A stretch of 64,000 nucleotides of DNA, taken from Ensifer aridi (GTDB lineage: Bacteria > Pseudomonadota > Alphaproteobacteria > Rhizobiales > Rhizobiaceae). The translations under genes were made by a program, and so were the position numbers. The stretch is taken from NCBI RefSeq assembly GCF_002078505.1, contig NZ_LUAV01000014.1, positions 250,402 through 314,401 on the forward strand, read 5' to 3'. Position 1 is the stretch's first letter. Each line of letters opens with the position of its first letter. Positions 32,263 through 39,831 of the stretch are shown here, one piece after another. The notes beneath the pieces were generated by a model. That model saw only the letters and a list, made by a program, of their open reading frames with translations, was not told the DNA's origin and did no database searches.

Positions 32263-32317
32263 TATAGCGCCGCGCGTCTTATCAGATGCGCAAAGGTCGC
32301 TGTAAGGAAACATGCAG
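32263..32317 (-). repeat. Intergenic mosaic repeat, shortened inverted copy 4
   Basis: Read on the minus strand it gives GCATGTTTCCTTACAGCGAC, then CTTTGCGCATCTGATAAGAC and GCGCGGCGCTATAG. The first module joins directly to the last, with the central AATCG...AAAGTGCT module of the copies at 21794 and 23882 missing. Confidence 0.65.
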
Positions 32318-32328
32318 GCGAGAAGCGA

Positions 32329-33351
32329 TCAAGCGGTGACGCGAAGCGGGCCGGTCGACTGGCGGATGCGCATTTCCGGCTTGATCAGGTGTATGCCGTC
32401 CGGTTCGTGACTGCCGGAAAGCTTGTCGAGGAGCGCGCGTGCGGCGCTGCGGCCCACTTCCGCCTGGCCGTTCCAGACAGTGGTCAAGGCTGGGGTCGCA
32501 ATCGACGCCTCCTCGAGGTCGTCGTAGCCCGTCACGGAGATATCGACGCCGGGGACGAGCCCGGCGCGGGCGATACCGTTCATCATGCCGATCGCAACAA
32601 GGTCGTTCCAGCAGACAACGGCCGTCGGCTTTTGCGGCAGCGACAGTAGATGCACCGCGGCCTCGAAGCCGCCCTGTTTCGAACGCGGGCCGGGAATGCG
32701 CAAGTTCGGATCGACGTCGATATTCGCCTTGCGCAACGCGTTGACATAGCCCTGGTAACGATCGCGCCCGGTTGAGGTCTGGTCGGTCCCGCCGACCATC
32801 GCGATGCAGCGATGCCCGAGGCCGATCAGGTGGTTGGTGGCAAGGGCGATGCCGTAGGCGTCGTCGCCACGGAAGATCGGCACATCCAGGCCATCGATCG
32901 AGCGTGCGATTAGGATCGCTGGCATGCCGTTGTCCTCGGCAAGCTGAATGTCCTCCGCCGGCGTGCCGATAGCCGGCGACATGATCACGCCGTCGCCGCC
33001 GAGCTGCAGCAGCGTCTCGATAAAATCGCGCTGCTTCTCGACGGAATCGTAGTGATTGGAGAGAATGAAGGTCTGCTTGTCGCGATCGAGCTCCGCCTCG
33101 ATCGCCTTCAGGATCTCGCCATAGAACGGGTTCATGATGTCGTGCACGACGACGCCGATGATGCCGGAACGCGACGTCCTGAGGCTCGCGGCGCGGCGAT
33201 TGTAGATATAGCCGAGCGCGCGCGCCTGCTCCTTGATCTTGTCACGCGTGACTGCCGCCACGAGCGGGCTGTCGCGTAGTGCCAGAGATACCGTCGCCGT
33301 CGAAAGGCCGAGTGTTTCCGCGATTGTAGAAAGCTTGACCTTTTGCGCCAC
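32329..33351 (-). CDS. LacI-family transcriptional regulator
   Basis: 340 residues. The N-terminal helix-turn-helix is KLSTIAETLGLSTATVSLAL (about 6-25) with a hinge around residue 50-60, then a periplasmic-binding-protein-like ligand domain (GIIGVVVHDIMNPFYGEIL onward). The ligand is likely a sugar or related small molecule. A 15-base palindrome in its own upstream region (33400-33414) suggests autoregulation. The nearest same-strand neighbour is the 2-hydroxyacid dehydrogenase, a candidate target. Confidence 0.9.
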   Translation of the reverse strand: MAQKVKLSTIAETLGLSTATVSLALRDSPLVAAVTRDKIKEQARALGYIYNRRAASLRTSRSGIIGVVVHDIMNPFYGEILKAIEAELDRDKQTFILSNHYDSVEKQRDFIETLLQLGGDGVIMSPAIGTPAEDIQLAEDNGMPAILIARSIDGLDVPIFRGDDAYGIALATNHLIGLGHRCIAMVGGTDQTSTGRDRYQGYVNALRKANIDVDPNLRIPGPRSKQGGFEAAVHLLSLPQKPTAVVCWNDLVAIGMMNGIARAGLVPGVDISVTGYDDLEEASIATPALTTVWNGQAEVGRSAARALLDKLSGSHEPDGIHLIKPEMRIRQSTGPLRVTA

Positions 33352-33386
33352 CGTTCCCCCCGATTTCCCGTTTATGGTGTCAGCCC

Positions 33387-33416
33387 GATTTAAACCCTCT
33401 TTAAACTGTTTAAATC
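33387..33416. promoter_or_regulatory. Candidate operator upstream of the LacI gene
   Basis: TTTAAACTGTTTAAA (33400-33414) is a perfect palindrome around one central base and is flanked by a second GATTTAAAC half-site at 33387. It lies about 50-65 bases before the LacI start codon. The regulator that binds it is inferred, not shown. Confidence 0.5.
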
Positions 33417-33443
33417 ATCGCTGCAAGTCGGGCGGCTGCCGCT

Positions 33444-33947
33444 TCAATCTGCAGCCCGGGCGGCCTGAAGGTTGCTGTCGACGACGCGCAGGAGCTTCAA
33501 AAGCGTACGCACCTGCTTGTCGGTCAGGCCGCGTGTCGCGAGCTTCTCGGAATGATGGCCGGCTTCCGCGATGGTTTGCAGGCGGTCGCGGCCGGGGCCG
33601 GTCAAATACACTTTGGTCAGCCGCGCATCGTCCTTGTCCGGCCGACGTTCGAGGAAGCCCTGCGCTTCCATGCGGCCGATCGTGCGCGTCATTGTCGGCG
33701 CCTTGACGCCGAGTTTCGCCGCCAACGCCCCGGCCGTCAGGCCGTCGGTCTCGGCAAGCGCGAGCATGACGCCGTCCTGGCCAGCGTAGAGACCGCTTTC
33801 GACGAGGTTGCGGGACAGCACCGTTCGCATCGAGCGCGCCGCCTGGACGAGAATCGACGCCAGATCGTGATCGTGCGCCTCGGCGACGATCTCGTCTCTC
33901 TTCTTGCCGTTCTTGCCCTTCTTTTCGGCTTTGCTCTTCTTGCCCAT
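33444..33947 (-). CDS. MarR-family transcriptional regulator
   Basis: 167 residues from ATG 33947, which has GGGAGGT just upstream. A lysine-rich tail (MGKKSKAEKKGKNGKKRDE) precedes a winged-helix core with TAGALAAKLGVKAPTMTRTI as recognition helix and RRPDKDDARLTKVYLT as wing. It is divergent from the creatininase-family gene with a 113-base shared spacer, so that gene is its likely target. The basic tail is longer than usual for MarR proteins. Confidence 0.88.
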   Translation of the reverse strand: MGKKSKAEKKGKNGKKRDEIVAEAHDHDLASILVQAARSMRTVLSRNLVESGLYAGQDGVMLALAETDGLTAGALAAKLGVKAPTMTRTIGRMEAQGFLERRPDKDDARLTKVYLTGPGRDRLQTIAEAGHHSEKLATRGLTDKQVRTLLKLLRVVDSNLQAARAAD

Positions 33948-33971
33948 TGGACCTCCCGCCGAATCCCGTAC

Positions 33972-33988
33972 ATTGCCTTTATAGCAAT
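33972..33988. promoter_or_regulatory. Candidate MarR operator in the divergent spacer
   Basis: ATTGCCTTTATAGCAAT has 5-base inverted arms (ATTGC/GCAAT) and partly symmetrical flanks (GTAC...ATAC). It lies 25-41 bases upstream of the MarR start; size and spacing are typical of MarR sites. Confidence 0.38.
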
Positions 33989-34060
33989 ACCGCTTGAGAT
34001 TACGAACTGTATGACTCAAATAACAATTTTACGACAAACGACGCGTAGGACCGAAGAGAA

Positions 34061-34852
34061 ATGTCGCTGCCGAAAGCCCGCTGGGACGACAATCCCGCCG
34101 ATCTCGCGCCCTTCGAGAGGAGGGACTGGATCGCAGTGCTACCGCTCGGCGCGCACGAGCAGCACGGGCCGCATCTTCCCTTCGAGACCGACCGGCTGAT
34201 CGCCGAGGGCATCGTCGAGCGGGTAATCCCGGCGCTCCCGGACGGCCTGCCGGTGACCTTCCTGCCGGTCGAACCCGTCGGCTATTCGGTCGAGCACATG
34301 GACGTACCGGGCACCCTCACGCTTGCCTATGACGAAGCGATCGCGCGCTGGCTCGGGATCGCGCAAAACCTGGCGCGGCTCGGCATCCGCAAATTCGTGA
34401 TGCTGAATGCGCATGGCGGCAACTCGCCCCTGATGACGATTGTCGCAACCGAGGCGCGCATGCGTTTCTCCATGCTTGCGGTCGCGACGAGCTGGACGCG
34501 CTTCGGCCAGCCGGAGGGATGGATCGGGGCCGAGGACAAGGCGATCGACATCCATGGCGGGGATATCGAAACGTCAGTGATGCTGGCGCTCTCACCGGAC
34601 AAGGTGGACATGTCGAAGGCCCGCCGCTTCCCCTCGCGCCAGAGCGAATTTGCCCGCCGCTTCAGGCACCTGAGTGCCTATGGCACGCATGCCTTCGGCT
34701 GGAAGATGTTGGATTTGAACCCCGAAGGCGTTGCCGGCAATGCCGCCGCAGCGACGGCCGAACGCGGCGAGCTCCTACTCGATCATGCGGTGAAGGGCAT
34801 TGTCGAACTGCTCGAGGACGTGAACGCTTTCGATGTCAGCGATCTTGCGTGA
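34061..34852 (+). CDS. Creatininase-family amidohydrolase
   Basis: 263 residues. The metal-binding set of the family is present: LGAHEQHGPHLPFETD (Glu33, His35, Asp44), NAHGGNSPL, and DIHGGDIETS. Relatives hydrolyse creatinine, formamidopyrimidines or mycofactocin precursors, so the substrate cannot be assigned. Divergent from a MarR regulator. The CobW-type GTPase gene follows 108 bases downstream in the same direction. Confidence 0.88.
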   Translation: MSLPKARWDDNPADLAPFERRDWIAVLPLGAHEQHGPHLPFETDRLIAEGIVERVIPALPDGLPVTFLPVEPVGYSVEHMDVPGTLTLAYDEAIARWLGIAQNLARLGIRKFVMLNAHGGNSPLMTIVATEARMRFSMLAVATSWTRFGQPEGWIGAEDKAIDIHGGDIETSVMLALSPDKVDMSKARRFPSRQSEFARRFRHLSAYGTHAFGWKMLDLNPEGVAGNAAAATAERGELLLDHAVKGIVELLEDVNAFDVSDLA

Positions 34853-34960
34853 GCGCCCGTCGGCGAAAACGTCCCGTCGCATTTGCGCATCGCCGCTTGA
34901 TCTCCTATATCAAACGCCAACACCGATGCCCGCGGCGCATCGCCAATCACCGAGGCTCCC

Positions 34961-36052
34961 ATGACCGAAACGACCACGCAGAAGCCGATCCCCGTCACCG
35001 TGCTCACGGGCTATCTCGGCGCCGGCAAGACGACGCTGCTCAACCGCATCTTGAGCGAGAACCATGGCCGCAAATATGCGGTCATCGTCAACGAATTCGG
35101 CGAGATCGGCATCGACAACGACCTGATCGTCGAGTCCGACGAGGAAATCTACGAGTTGAACAACGGCTGTGTCTGCTGCACGGTCCGCGGCGACCTGATC
35201 CGTGTCGTCGAAGGACTGATGCGCCGGCCCGGTCGTTTCGACGCCATCATCGTCGAGACCACCGGCCTTGCCGACCCGGTGCCGGTCGCCCAGACCTTCT
35301 TCATGGATGATGACGTGCGTGCGAAGACCGAGCTCGACGCCGTCGTGGCGCTGGTCGATGCCAAGCACCTGCCGCTGAGGTTGAAAGACAGCCGCGAAGC
35401 GGAAGACCAGATCGCCTTCGCCGACGTCGTGCTCCTCAACAAGACCGACCTGGTGACGCCCGAAGAACTCGAGCGCATCGAGGCGACCGTGCGCGTGATC
35501 AACCCGTCGGCCCGCATCTACCGGACGCAGCGCTCCGAGATCGACCTCACCAAAGTGCTCGACCAGGGTGCCTTCAACCTCGAAAAGGCGCTCGAAAACG
35601 ATCCGCACTTCCTTGAGCAGGGTGAGCACGACGACCATGTCTGCGGGCCCGACTGCGATCACGACCACCACCATCACCATGATCATGATCACGATCATCA
35701 CCACCATCACGATCATCATCACCACGACCATGGCCCCTCACCGATCCACGATGTGACGGTGCAGTCGATCTCGCTCAGGGGCGGCGAGATGAACCCGGAC
35801 CGCTTTTTCCCCTGGATCCAGAAGATCACGCAGACGGACGGGCCGAACATCCTGCGCCTCAAGGGCATCATCGCATTTGCCGGCGACGCCGAGCGCTATG
35901 TGGTCCAGGGCGTCCACATGATCATCGAGGGCGACCACCAGCGCCCCTGGAAGGACGGCGAGAAGCGGGAGAGCCGGCTCGTCTTCATCGGGCGCGATCT
36001 CGACCGCGAGAAAATCGAGCGCACCTTCAAGGCATGTGAAGTCCAGGCATGA
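34961..36052 (+). CDS. CobW/COG0523 GTPase with histidine-rich metal-binding segment
   Basis: 363-residue G3E GTPase, a putative metallochaperone. Walker A is GYLGAGKT (17-24), the metal-binding CxCC motif is GCVCCTV (Cys70, Cys72, Cys73), and the base-specificity motif is NKTD (160-163). Residues about 221-260 form a segment of alternating His and Asp with CGPDC at its start, which should bind zinc, nickel or cobalt. A CobW C-terminal domain follows ([20 protein letters not shown]). The downstream WD40 gene is 64 bases away and in the same direction. No Zur-type box or cobalamin riboswitch was seen upstream, so metal identity is open. Confidence 0.9.
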   Translation: MTETTTQKPIPVTVLTGYLGAGKTTLLNRILSENHGRKYAVIVNEFGEIGIDNDLIVESDEEIYELNNGCVCCTVRGDLIRVVEGLMRRPGRFDAIIVETTGLADPVPVAQTFFMDDDVRAKTELDAVVALVDAKHLPLRLKDSREAEDQIAFADVVLLNKTDLVTPEELERIEATVRVINPSARIYRTQRSEIDLTKVLDQGAFNLEKALENDPHFLEQGEHDDHVCGPDCDHDHHHHHDHDHDHHHHHDHHHHDHGPSPIHDVTVQSISLRGGEMNPDRFFPWIQKITQTDGPNILRLKGIIAFAGDAERYVVQGVHMIIEGDHQRPWKDGEKRESRLVFIGRDLDREKIERTFKACEVQA

Positions 36053-36116
36053 TGCGGGAAAGCGCCTACGGGTTTTCGGATAAGATCATGCTGAAACAAG
36101 AGAGCCTGACCAACTG

Positions 36117-37106
36117 ATGCCGACCGTCGCTCCGCTCGATCTCGAAGGCCACGTCGTCAGCGTGGCCTTTCTCAAGGATGTCCCCTTCTTCGCCGGGGCC
36201 GCCGGCACGATTCATCGCCTCGACCAGGGCCACAAGACGACCGAAGCCCATGATGGCCTGCTTTCGCTCGCCTATGACGAGGCCAGCGACACGCTTTTGA
36301 CGGGCGGCGAAGACGGCAAGGTGATGCGCATTTCGGCAGACGGCAGCGCAACTCCCGTGGCCGAAACCGCACGCAAGTGGATTTCCGAAGTCGCCGCCGG
36401 ACCGCAAGGCGCGGTCGCCTACGCCTATGGCAAGACCACCTTCGTCCGCCTAGGCGACGGCACGACCAGGGAATTCCCGGAGGAGCGCACGGTCGAGGGC
36501 ATTGCCTTTGCTCCCAAAGGGCTGCGCATTGCGGTCGCGCGCTACAATGGCGTGTCGCTGCACTGGGTCGCGATGACAGGCCAGCCGATCGACCTCGAGT
36601 GGAAGGGAGCGCATACGGGCGTCACCTTCTCCCCGGACGGCCGCTTCGTCGTCACCACCATGCAGGAAAACGCGCTGCATGGCTGGAAACTCGATGCGAA
36701 ACCCGGCGCCGAAACGCGGCACATGCGCATGACCGGCTACCCCGCCAAGGTGAAGTCGCTTTCCTGGTCCGCCAAGGGCAAATGGCTCGCCTCCTCCGGC
36801 GCCCCGGCGGCGATCGTCTGGCCCTTCCAGGGAAAGGACGGCCCGATGGGCAAGGCGCCGCTCGAACTCGGCACGCGGGGCAACACGATGGTGACGACGG
36901 TCGCCTGCCATCCGGCGGAGGATATCGTCGCGATCGGCTACGAGGACGGCATGATCCTCGCCGCCCGCTTCGCCGACAGCAAGGAAGTGCTTTTACGCCG
37001 CCCCGGCAAGGGCGCGGTCACTGCCATGGCCTGGAACAGAAGCGGCCGTCAGCTCGCCTTTGGTTCGGCAGCCGGCGACTGCGGCGTGGTGGACATTGCC
37101 GGGTAG
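36117..37106 (+). CDS. WD40-repeat protein
   Basis: 329 residues made of WD40-like blades, for example DTLLTGGEDGKVMRISADGS, VSLHWVAMTGQPIDLEWKGA and FSPDGRFVVTTMQENALHGW. No signal peptide or membrane segment, so cytoplasmic. WD40 propellers are protein-interaction platforms. Its position behind the CobW-type GTPase, with only a short spacer, suggests the two work together; this is inference from context. Confidence 0.8.
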   Translation: MPTVAPLDLEGHVVSVAFLKDVPFFAGAAGTIHRLDQGHKTTEAHDGLLSLAYDEASDTLLTGGEDGKVMRISADGSATPVAETARKWISEVAAGPQGAVAYAYGKTTFVRLGDGTTREFPEERTVEGIAFAPKGLRIAVARYNGVSLHWVAMTGQPIDLEWKGAHTGVTFSPDGRFVVTTMQENALHGWKLDAKPGAETRHMRMTGYPAKVKSLSWSAKGKWLASSGAPAAIVWPFQGKDGPMGKAPLELGTRGNTMVTTVACHPAEDIVAIGYEDGMILAARFADSKEVLLRRPGKGAVTAMAWNRSGRQLAFGSAAGDCGVVDIAG

Positions 37107-37126
37107 CTAGCCTTGTGCATGCGATA

Positions 37127-37247
37127 GCCCCTCCCCCCCGCACGCGGGGAGAGGGGACGTGCGAAGCCGCCAAGGCGGGCGAAGGCAGCGCCGCGTGTGC
37201 CTTCTCCCCGCCTGAGGGAGAAGGTGGCGGCAGCCGGATTGGGGGCA
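37127..37247. repeat. RIME-like mosaic element
   Basis: CCCCTCCCCCCCGCACGCGG and GGGGAGAGGGGACG open the element; CCTTCTCCCCGCCTGAGGGA and GAAGGTGGCGGCAGCCGGAT close it. The paired C-rich and G-rich arms form hairpins between the convergent WD40 gene and the next gene. Related elements lie at 48434 and 55775. Confidence 0.6.
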
Positions 37248-37263
37248 AATCTCCCGCCGATCC

Positions 37264-37707
37264 TCACCACTCGAGCTCCAGATGCGGCCGGCCGTTCGAA
37301 GTCCTCTCGACCGTCCGCCCGCTTTCATCGATGGTTGCCGTCACCCGGTGACGAAACGCCGAGAAGCTTTCGAAGGTGACGACATCGACCGGCTCGTCGA
37401 ACCTGAACGTCAGACGATAGCGTCCCGTTGCTCCGAGCGCCTGGGCCGAGAGGATTTCCGCCTCGAAGGCCTGGCCGAGATAGTGGCCTGTGACACGCGA
37501 GCCTAGCATCCAGGGATTGAAGGGCGGCCGGTTGCCGGCGGCGGCGTGGAGCGTGTTCCAATCGCGAAAGCCGTATTGAGCAGCGATCAACTCAAGCGAC
37601 TTGGAATGACTGATTTCCTCGCCCTCTGACGCAAGCCGGGAACGCAGGCGTTTTGCCTGATCCTTCAGCACGTCGAGCGAGGGAAGTCTTCGTGTTTCAT
37701 GCGTCAT
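37264..37707 (-). CDS. Small protein with glyoxalase-related N-terminal domain
   Basis: 147 residues starting MTHETRRLPSLDVLKDQAKR, with AGGAG 8 bases before the ATG at 37707. The first 55 residues (LKDQAKRLRSRLASEGEEIS, then SKSLELIAAQYGFRDWNTLH) match a helical domain often annotated as glyoxalase-superfamily-related. The remainder (RYRLTFRFDEPVDVVTFESF) is a small beta domain. Function unknown. Confidence 0.7.
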   Translation of the reverse strand: MTHETRRLPSLDVLKDQAKRLRSRLASEGEEISHSKSLELIAAQYGFRDWNTLHAAAGNRPPFNPWMLGSRVTGHYLGQAFEAEILSAQALGATGRYRLTFRFDEPVDVVTFESFSAFRHRVTATIDESGRTVERTSNGRPHLELEW

Positions 37708-37974
37708 GACAGGGTCTCCTGCTGCGGCATGCGATTTCAGGATGGGTGTCCGCATTGCCATCGGCGCGCATGCCGTTTCGGCGTGACCGTGTCGCAAAGA
37801 GGGGCTTCACCAAAGCTTGACGCTCGCGGACGGCGGGGGCCCTCGCCCGGCGCCTCCATAGGGGAAACTGCGGAGGCTGTCAAACGAGGCGGCCGATGCC
37901 TACGACCACGAATTGGCGCCTTGCGCACACGCGAAAGCTGTGGGAGGACTTGGCTATCGGCAGGGGAGGACACC

Positions 37975-38610
37975 ATGAGCGAAGTCACCATTCTTGCATT
38001 TGCGCTCGTCGCGTTGATCGGCATCGCGACGCCCGGGCCAACCGTGCTTCTCGCGCTCACCAATGGCTCGCGCTATGGGGTGAAGCGGGCAACGGTAGGC
38101 ATGGTCGGGGCAGTGCTCTCCGACTTCGTGCTGATCGGCGCCGTGGCGCTCGGCCTCGGCGCGCTGCTTGCGGCATCGGAGTTCTGGTTCTCGGTCGTCA
38201 AATGGCTGGGCGCCGCCTATCTCGCCTTCCTCGGCGTCACCCTGCTGCGTTCTCAGGGCACGCTGGATATCTCGTCGCAAGCACCGCAAGGGGCGGGAGG
38301 CGGAACTCCGCGCTCGATCTTCATGAAGAGCTTCCTCGTCGCCGTCACCAATCCCAAGGGCTATCTGTTCTTTTCCGCCTTCTTGCCGCAGTTCATCGAG
38401 CCCACGCTGCCGCAGGCACCGCAATATGCGATGCTCGCTCTCGTCTTCGCTTCGATCGATTTCGCCGTGATGTTCGGCTATGCGCTGCTCGGCTCGCAGG
38501 CCGTGCGCTTCCTCAAACGCTCCGGCGCGATCTGGCTCGACCGCGCATGCGGCGGCGCGCTCCTGGCGCTCGCTGGCTCGCTGGCATTCTACCGGCGTGC
38601 CGCCAACTAA
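37975..38610 (+). CDS. LysE/RhtB-family amino acid exporter
   Basis: 211 residues with about six membrane segments; begins MSEVTILAFALVALIGIATP with the family motif TPGPTVLLALTNGSRYGVKR. The ATG at 37975 has GGGGAGGA (37963-37970) upstream. Such proteins export amino acids or homoserine lactone-like compounds. The VOC pseudogene begins 23 bases downstream. Confidence 0.88.
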   Translation: MSEVTILAFALVALIGIATPGPTVLLALTNGSRYGVKRATVGMVGAVLSDFVLIGAVALGLGALLAASEFWFSVVKWLGAAYLAFLGVTLLRSQGTLDISSQAPQGAGGGTPRSIFMKSFLVAVTNPKGYLFFSAFLPQFIEPTLPQAPQYAMLALVFASIDFAVMFGYALLGSQAVRFLKRSGAIWLDRACGGALLALAGSLAFYRRAAN

Positions 38611-38633
38611 CGCGCTCGCAGAGAGGACAGTGG

Positions 38634-39039
38634 ATGATCGGATATACGATGGTCGGAACGAAAGATCTGAAGCGGGCTATGCGATTCTACGATCCGCTGA
38701 TGGCCCTTATAGGTCAGGAGCGCTGCTATTGCGACGAACAGGTCGCCTCTTGGGGACGCAAGGATGACGATCGAACTCCGCGCTTCTTCACGGGCTATCC
38801 GTTCAACGGCGAGGCAGCCGACGGTCGGTAATGGCATAATGACGGCGTTTCTTATCGAAACGGCGGACGTCATAAATCGCCTTTTCCGGATTGCGCTTGA
38901 GAATGGCGGCAGCAGCGAAGGCGCGCCTGGCTTTCGCCCGCAATACGGGGAAGGCTTTTACGCCGCCTACGCGCGCGATCCTGATGGAAACAAGCTTGCC
39001 TTCGTCTGCTACGACGCGAGGAAGCCCTTTGCACCGTGA
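38634..39039 (+). pseudogene. VOC-family (glyoxalase-like) gene with a single-base frameshift
   Basis: The first frame reads MIGYTMVGTKDLKRAMRFYD and runs to TGYPFNGEAADGR before a TAA at 38829-38831. The rest of the domain continues in the next frame as TVGNGIMTAFLIETADVINR and ends YAAYARDPDGNKLAFVCYDA. Removing one base near 38820 (GCC-G-ACG) gives an unbroken 134-residue VOC protein. AGAGGA precedes the ATG. It is either a real recent frameshift or an error in the sequence; intact coding character on both sides favours a recent event. Confidence 0.8.
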
Positions 39040-39078
39040 GGCAACGGCGGGGCCTCGAAAAAGATTTCTGAAAACATT

Positions 39079-39118
39079 ACAGCGCTCCCGCCGCCGAAGG
39101 CAGGAGCGCTGTTCGTTA
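39079..39118. terminator. Bidirectional hairpin terminator
   Basis: ACAGCGCTCC (39079-39088) and GGAGCGCTGT (39103-39112) form a perfect 10-base stem between two convergent genes; TTCGTT follows on the plus strand and AATGTTTTC on the minus strand. Confidence 0.72.
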
Positions 39119-39151
39119 TCCGCCTCCGCAGGGTGAGAGGCGGAAGAAAGT

Positions 39152-39742
39152 TCACGCGGCGCGTCTGACCGGGGGCAGCGCGAGTTTCCGCCCGCTGGCG
39201 ACGAGCATGCCGGCGGCCCCTTCGAGCCAGCCTTCCTTCAGTTCGAGCGCGAGGAAGCGATTGCGCTCGAACGGGCCCGGCATAACGAGATGCTGCGCCC
39301 GCGCGGCGAAGAAGCCGAAGCGCTCGTAGTAGGCTGCGTCGCCGACGAGCAGGATCGCGCCATGCCCGCGGTTCTTGGCTTCCTCAATCGCTGCCCGCAT
39401 CAGCGTACCGCCGATGCCCTTGCCCTCATACGCCGGATCGACTGCGAGCGGACCGAGCAGCAATGCCGGCACGGCCTGACCCTCGCGATTGACGCCCGCC
39501 TCGACGTTCCAGAGACGGACGGTACCGATGACGTGACCGTCGACATCACGGGCAACGAGGGCCAGCCCCTCGGCCGGCACGCGCCCGCGCCGCAGTTTCT
39601 CCGACGATTTCCTGCGGCGGCCGGGACCCATGGCACGGTCGAGCAGGTTTTCGCGCGCGACGACGTCGCCCGGATTTTCGGAGTCGATCACAAAGGTGGA
39701 CGGCGCGAAGAACGCGCGCAGGGTATCAACAACAGCGGCCAT
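39152..39742 (-). CDS. GNAT-family N-acetyltransferase
   Basis: 196 residues. The acetyl-CoA motif A is LGPLAVDPAYEGKGIGGTLM, and GDAAYYERFGFFAARAQHLV follows, as in YhbS-type acetyltransferases. Substrate unknown. It is downstream of odc on the same strand, 89 bases apart, with a hairpin in between. Confidence 0.87.
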   Translation of the reverse strand: MAAVVDTLRAFFAPSTFVIDSENPGDVVARENLLDRAMGPGRRRKSSEKLRRGRVPAEGLALVARDVDGHVIGTVRLWNVEAGVNREGQAVPALLLGPLAVDPAYEGKGIGGTLMRAAIEEAKNRGHGAILLVGDAAYYERFGFFAARAQHLVMPGPFERNRFLALELKEGWLEGAAGMLVASGRKLALPPVRRAA

Positions 39743-39802
39743 CGGGGCCTCCCGTCATCAAAACCGCTTCAGGCGGACCAGAGAAGAATTGTGAAATCGC
39801 CG

Positions 39803-39824
39803 CTCCCGCGGAACCGCGGGAGCA
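39803..39824 (-). terminator. Hairpin after odc
   Basis: GCTCCCGCGG (39803-39812) and CCGCGGGAGC (39815-39824) form a strong stem 8 bases after the odc stop; read on the minus strand it is followed by GGCGATTTCACAATTCTTC, a modest T tract. Confidence 0.6.
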
Positions 39825-39831
39825 GGCTGGA

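Noticed and set aside
34853..34960. Cobalamin riboswitch or Zur box upstream of the CobW-type GTPase
   Set aside because: The 108-base spacer is too short for a B12 riboswitch and shows no AT-rich Zur-type palindrome.
36072..36100. TTTTCGGATAAGATCATGCT segment between the CobW and WD40 genes as a repeat
   Set aside because: It resembles a sequence I associate with rhizobial intergenic DNA, but no second copy was seen in this window, so it cannot be supported here.
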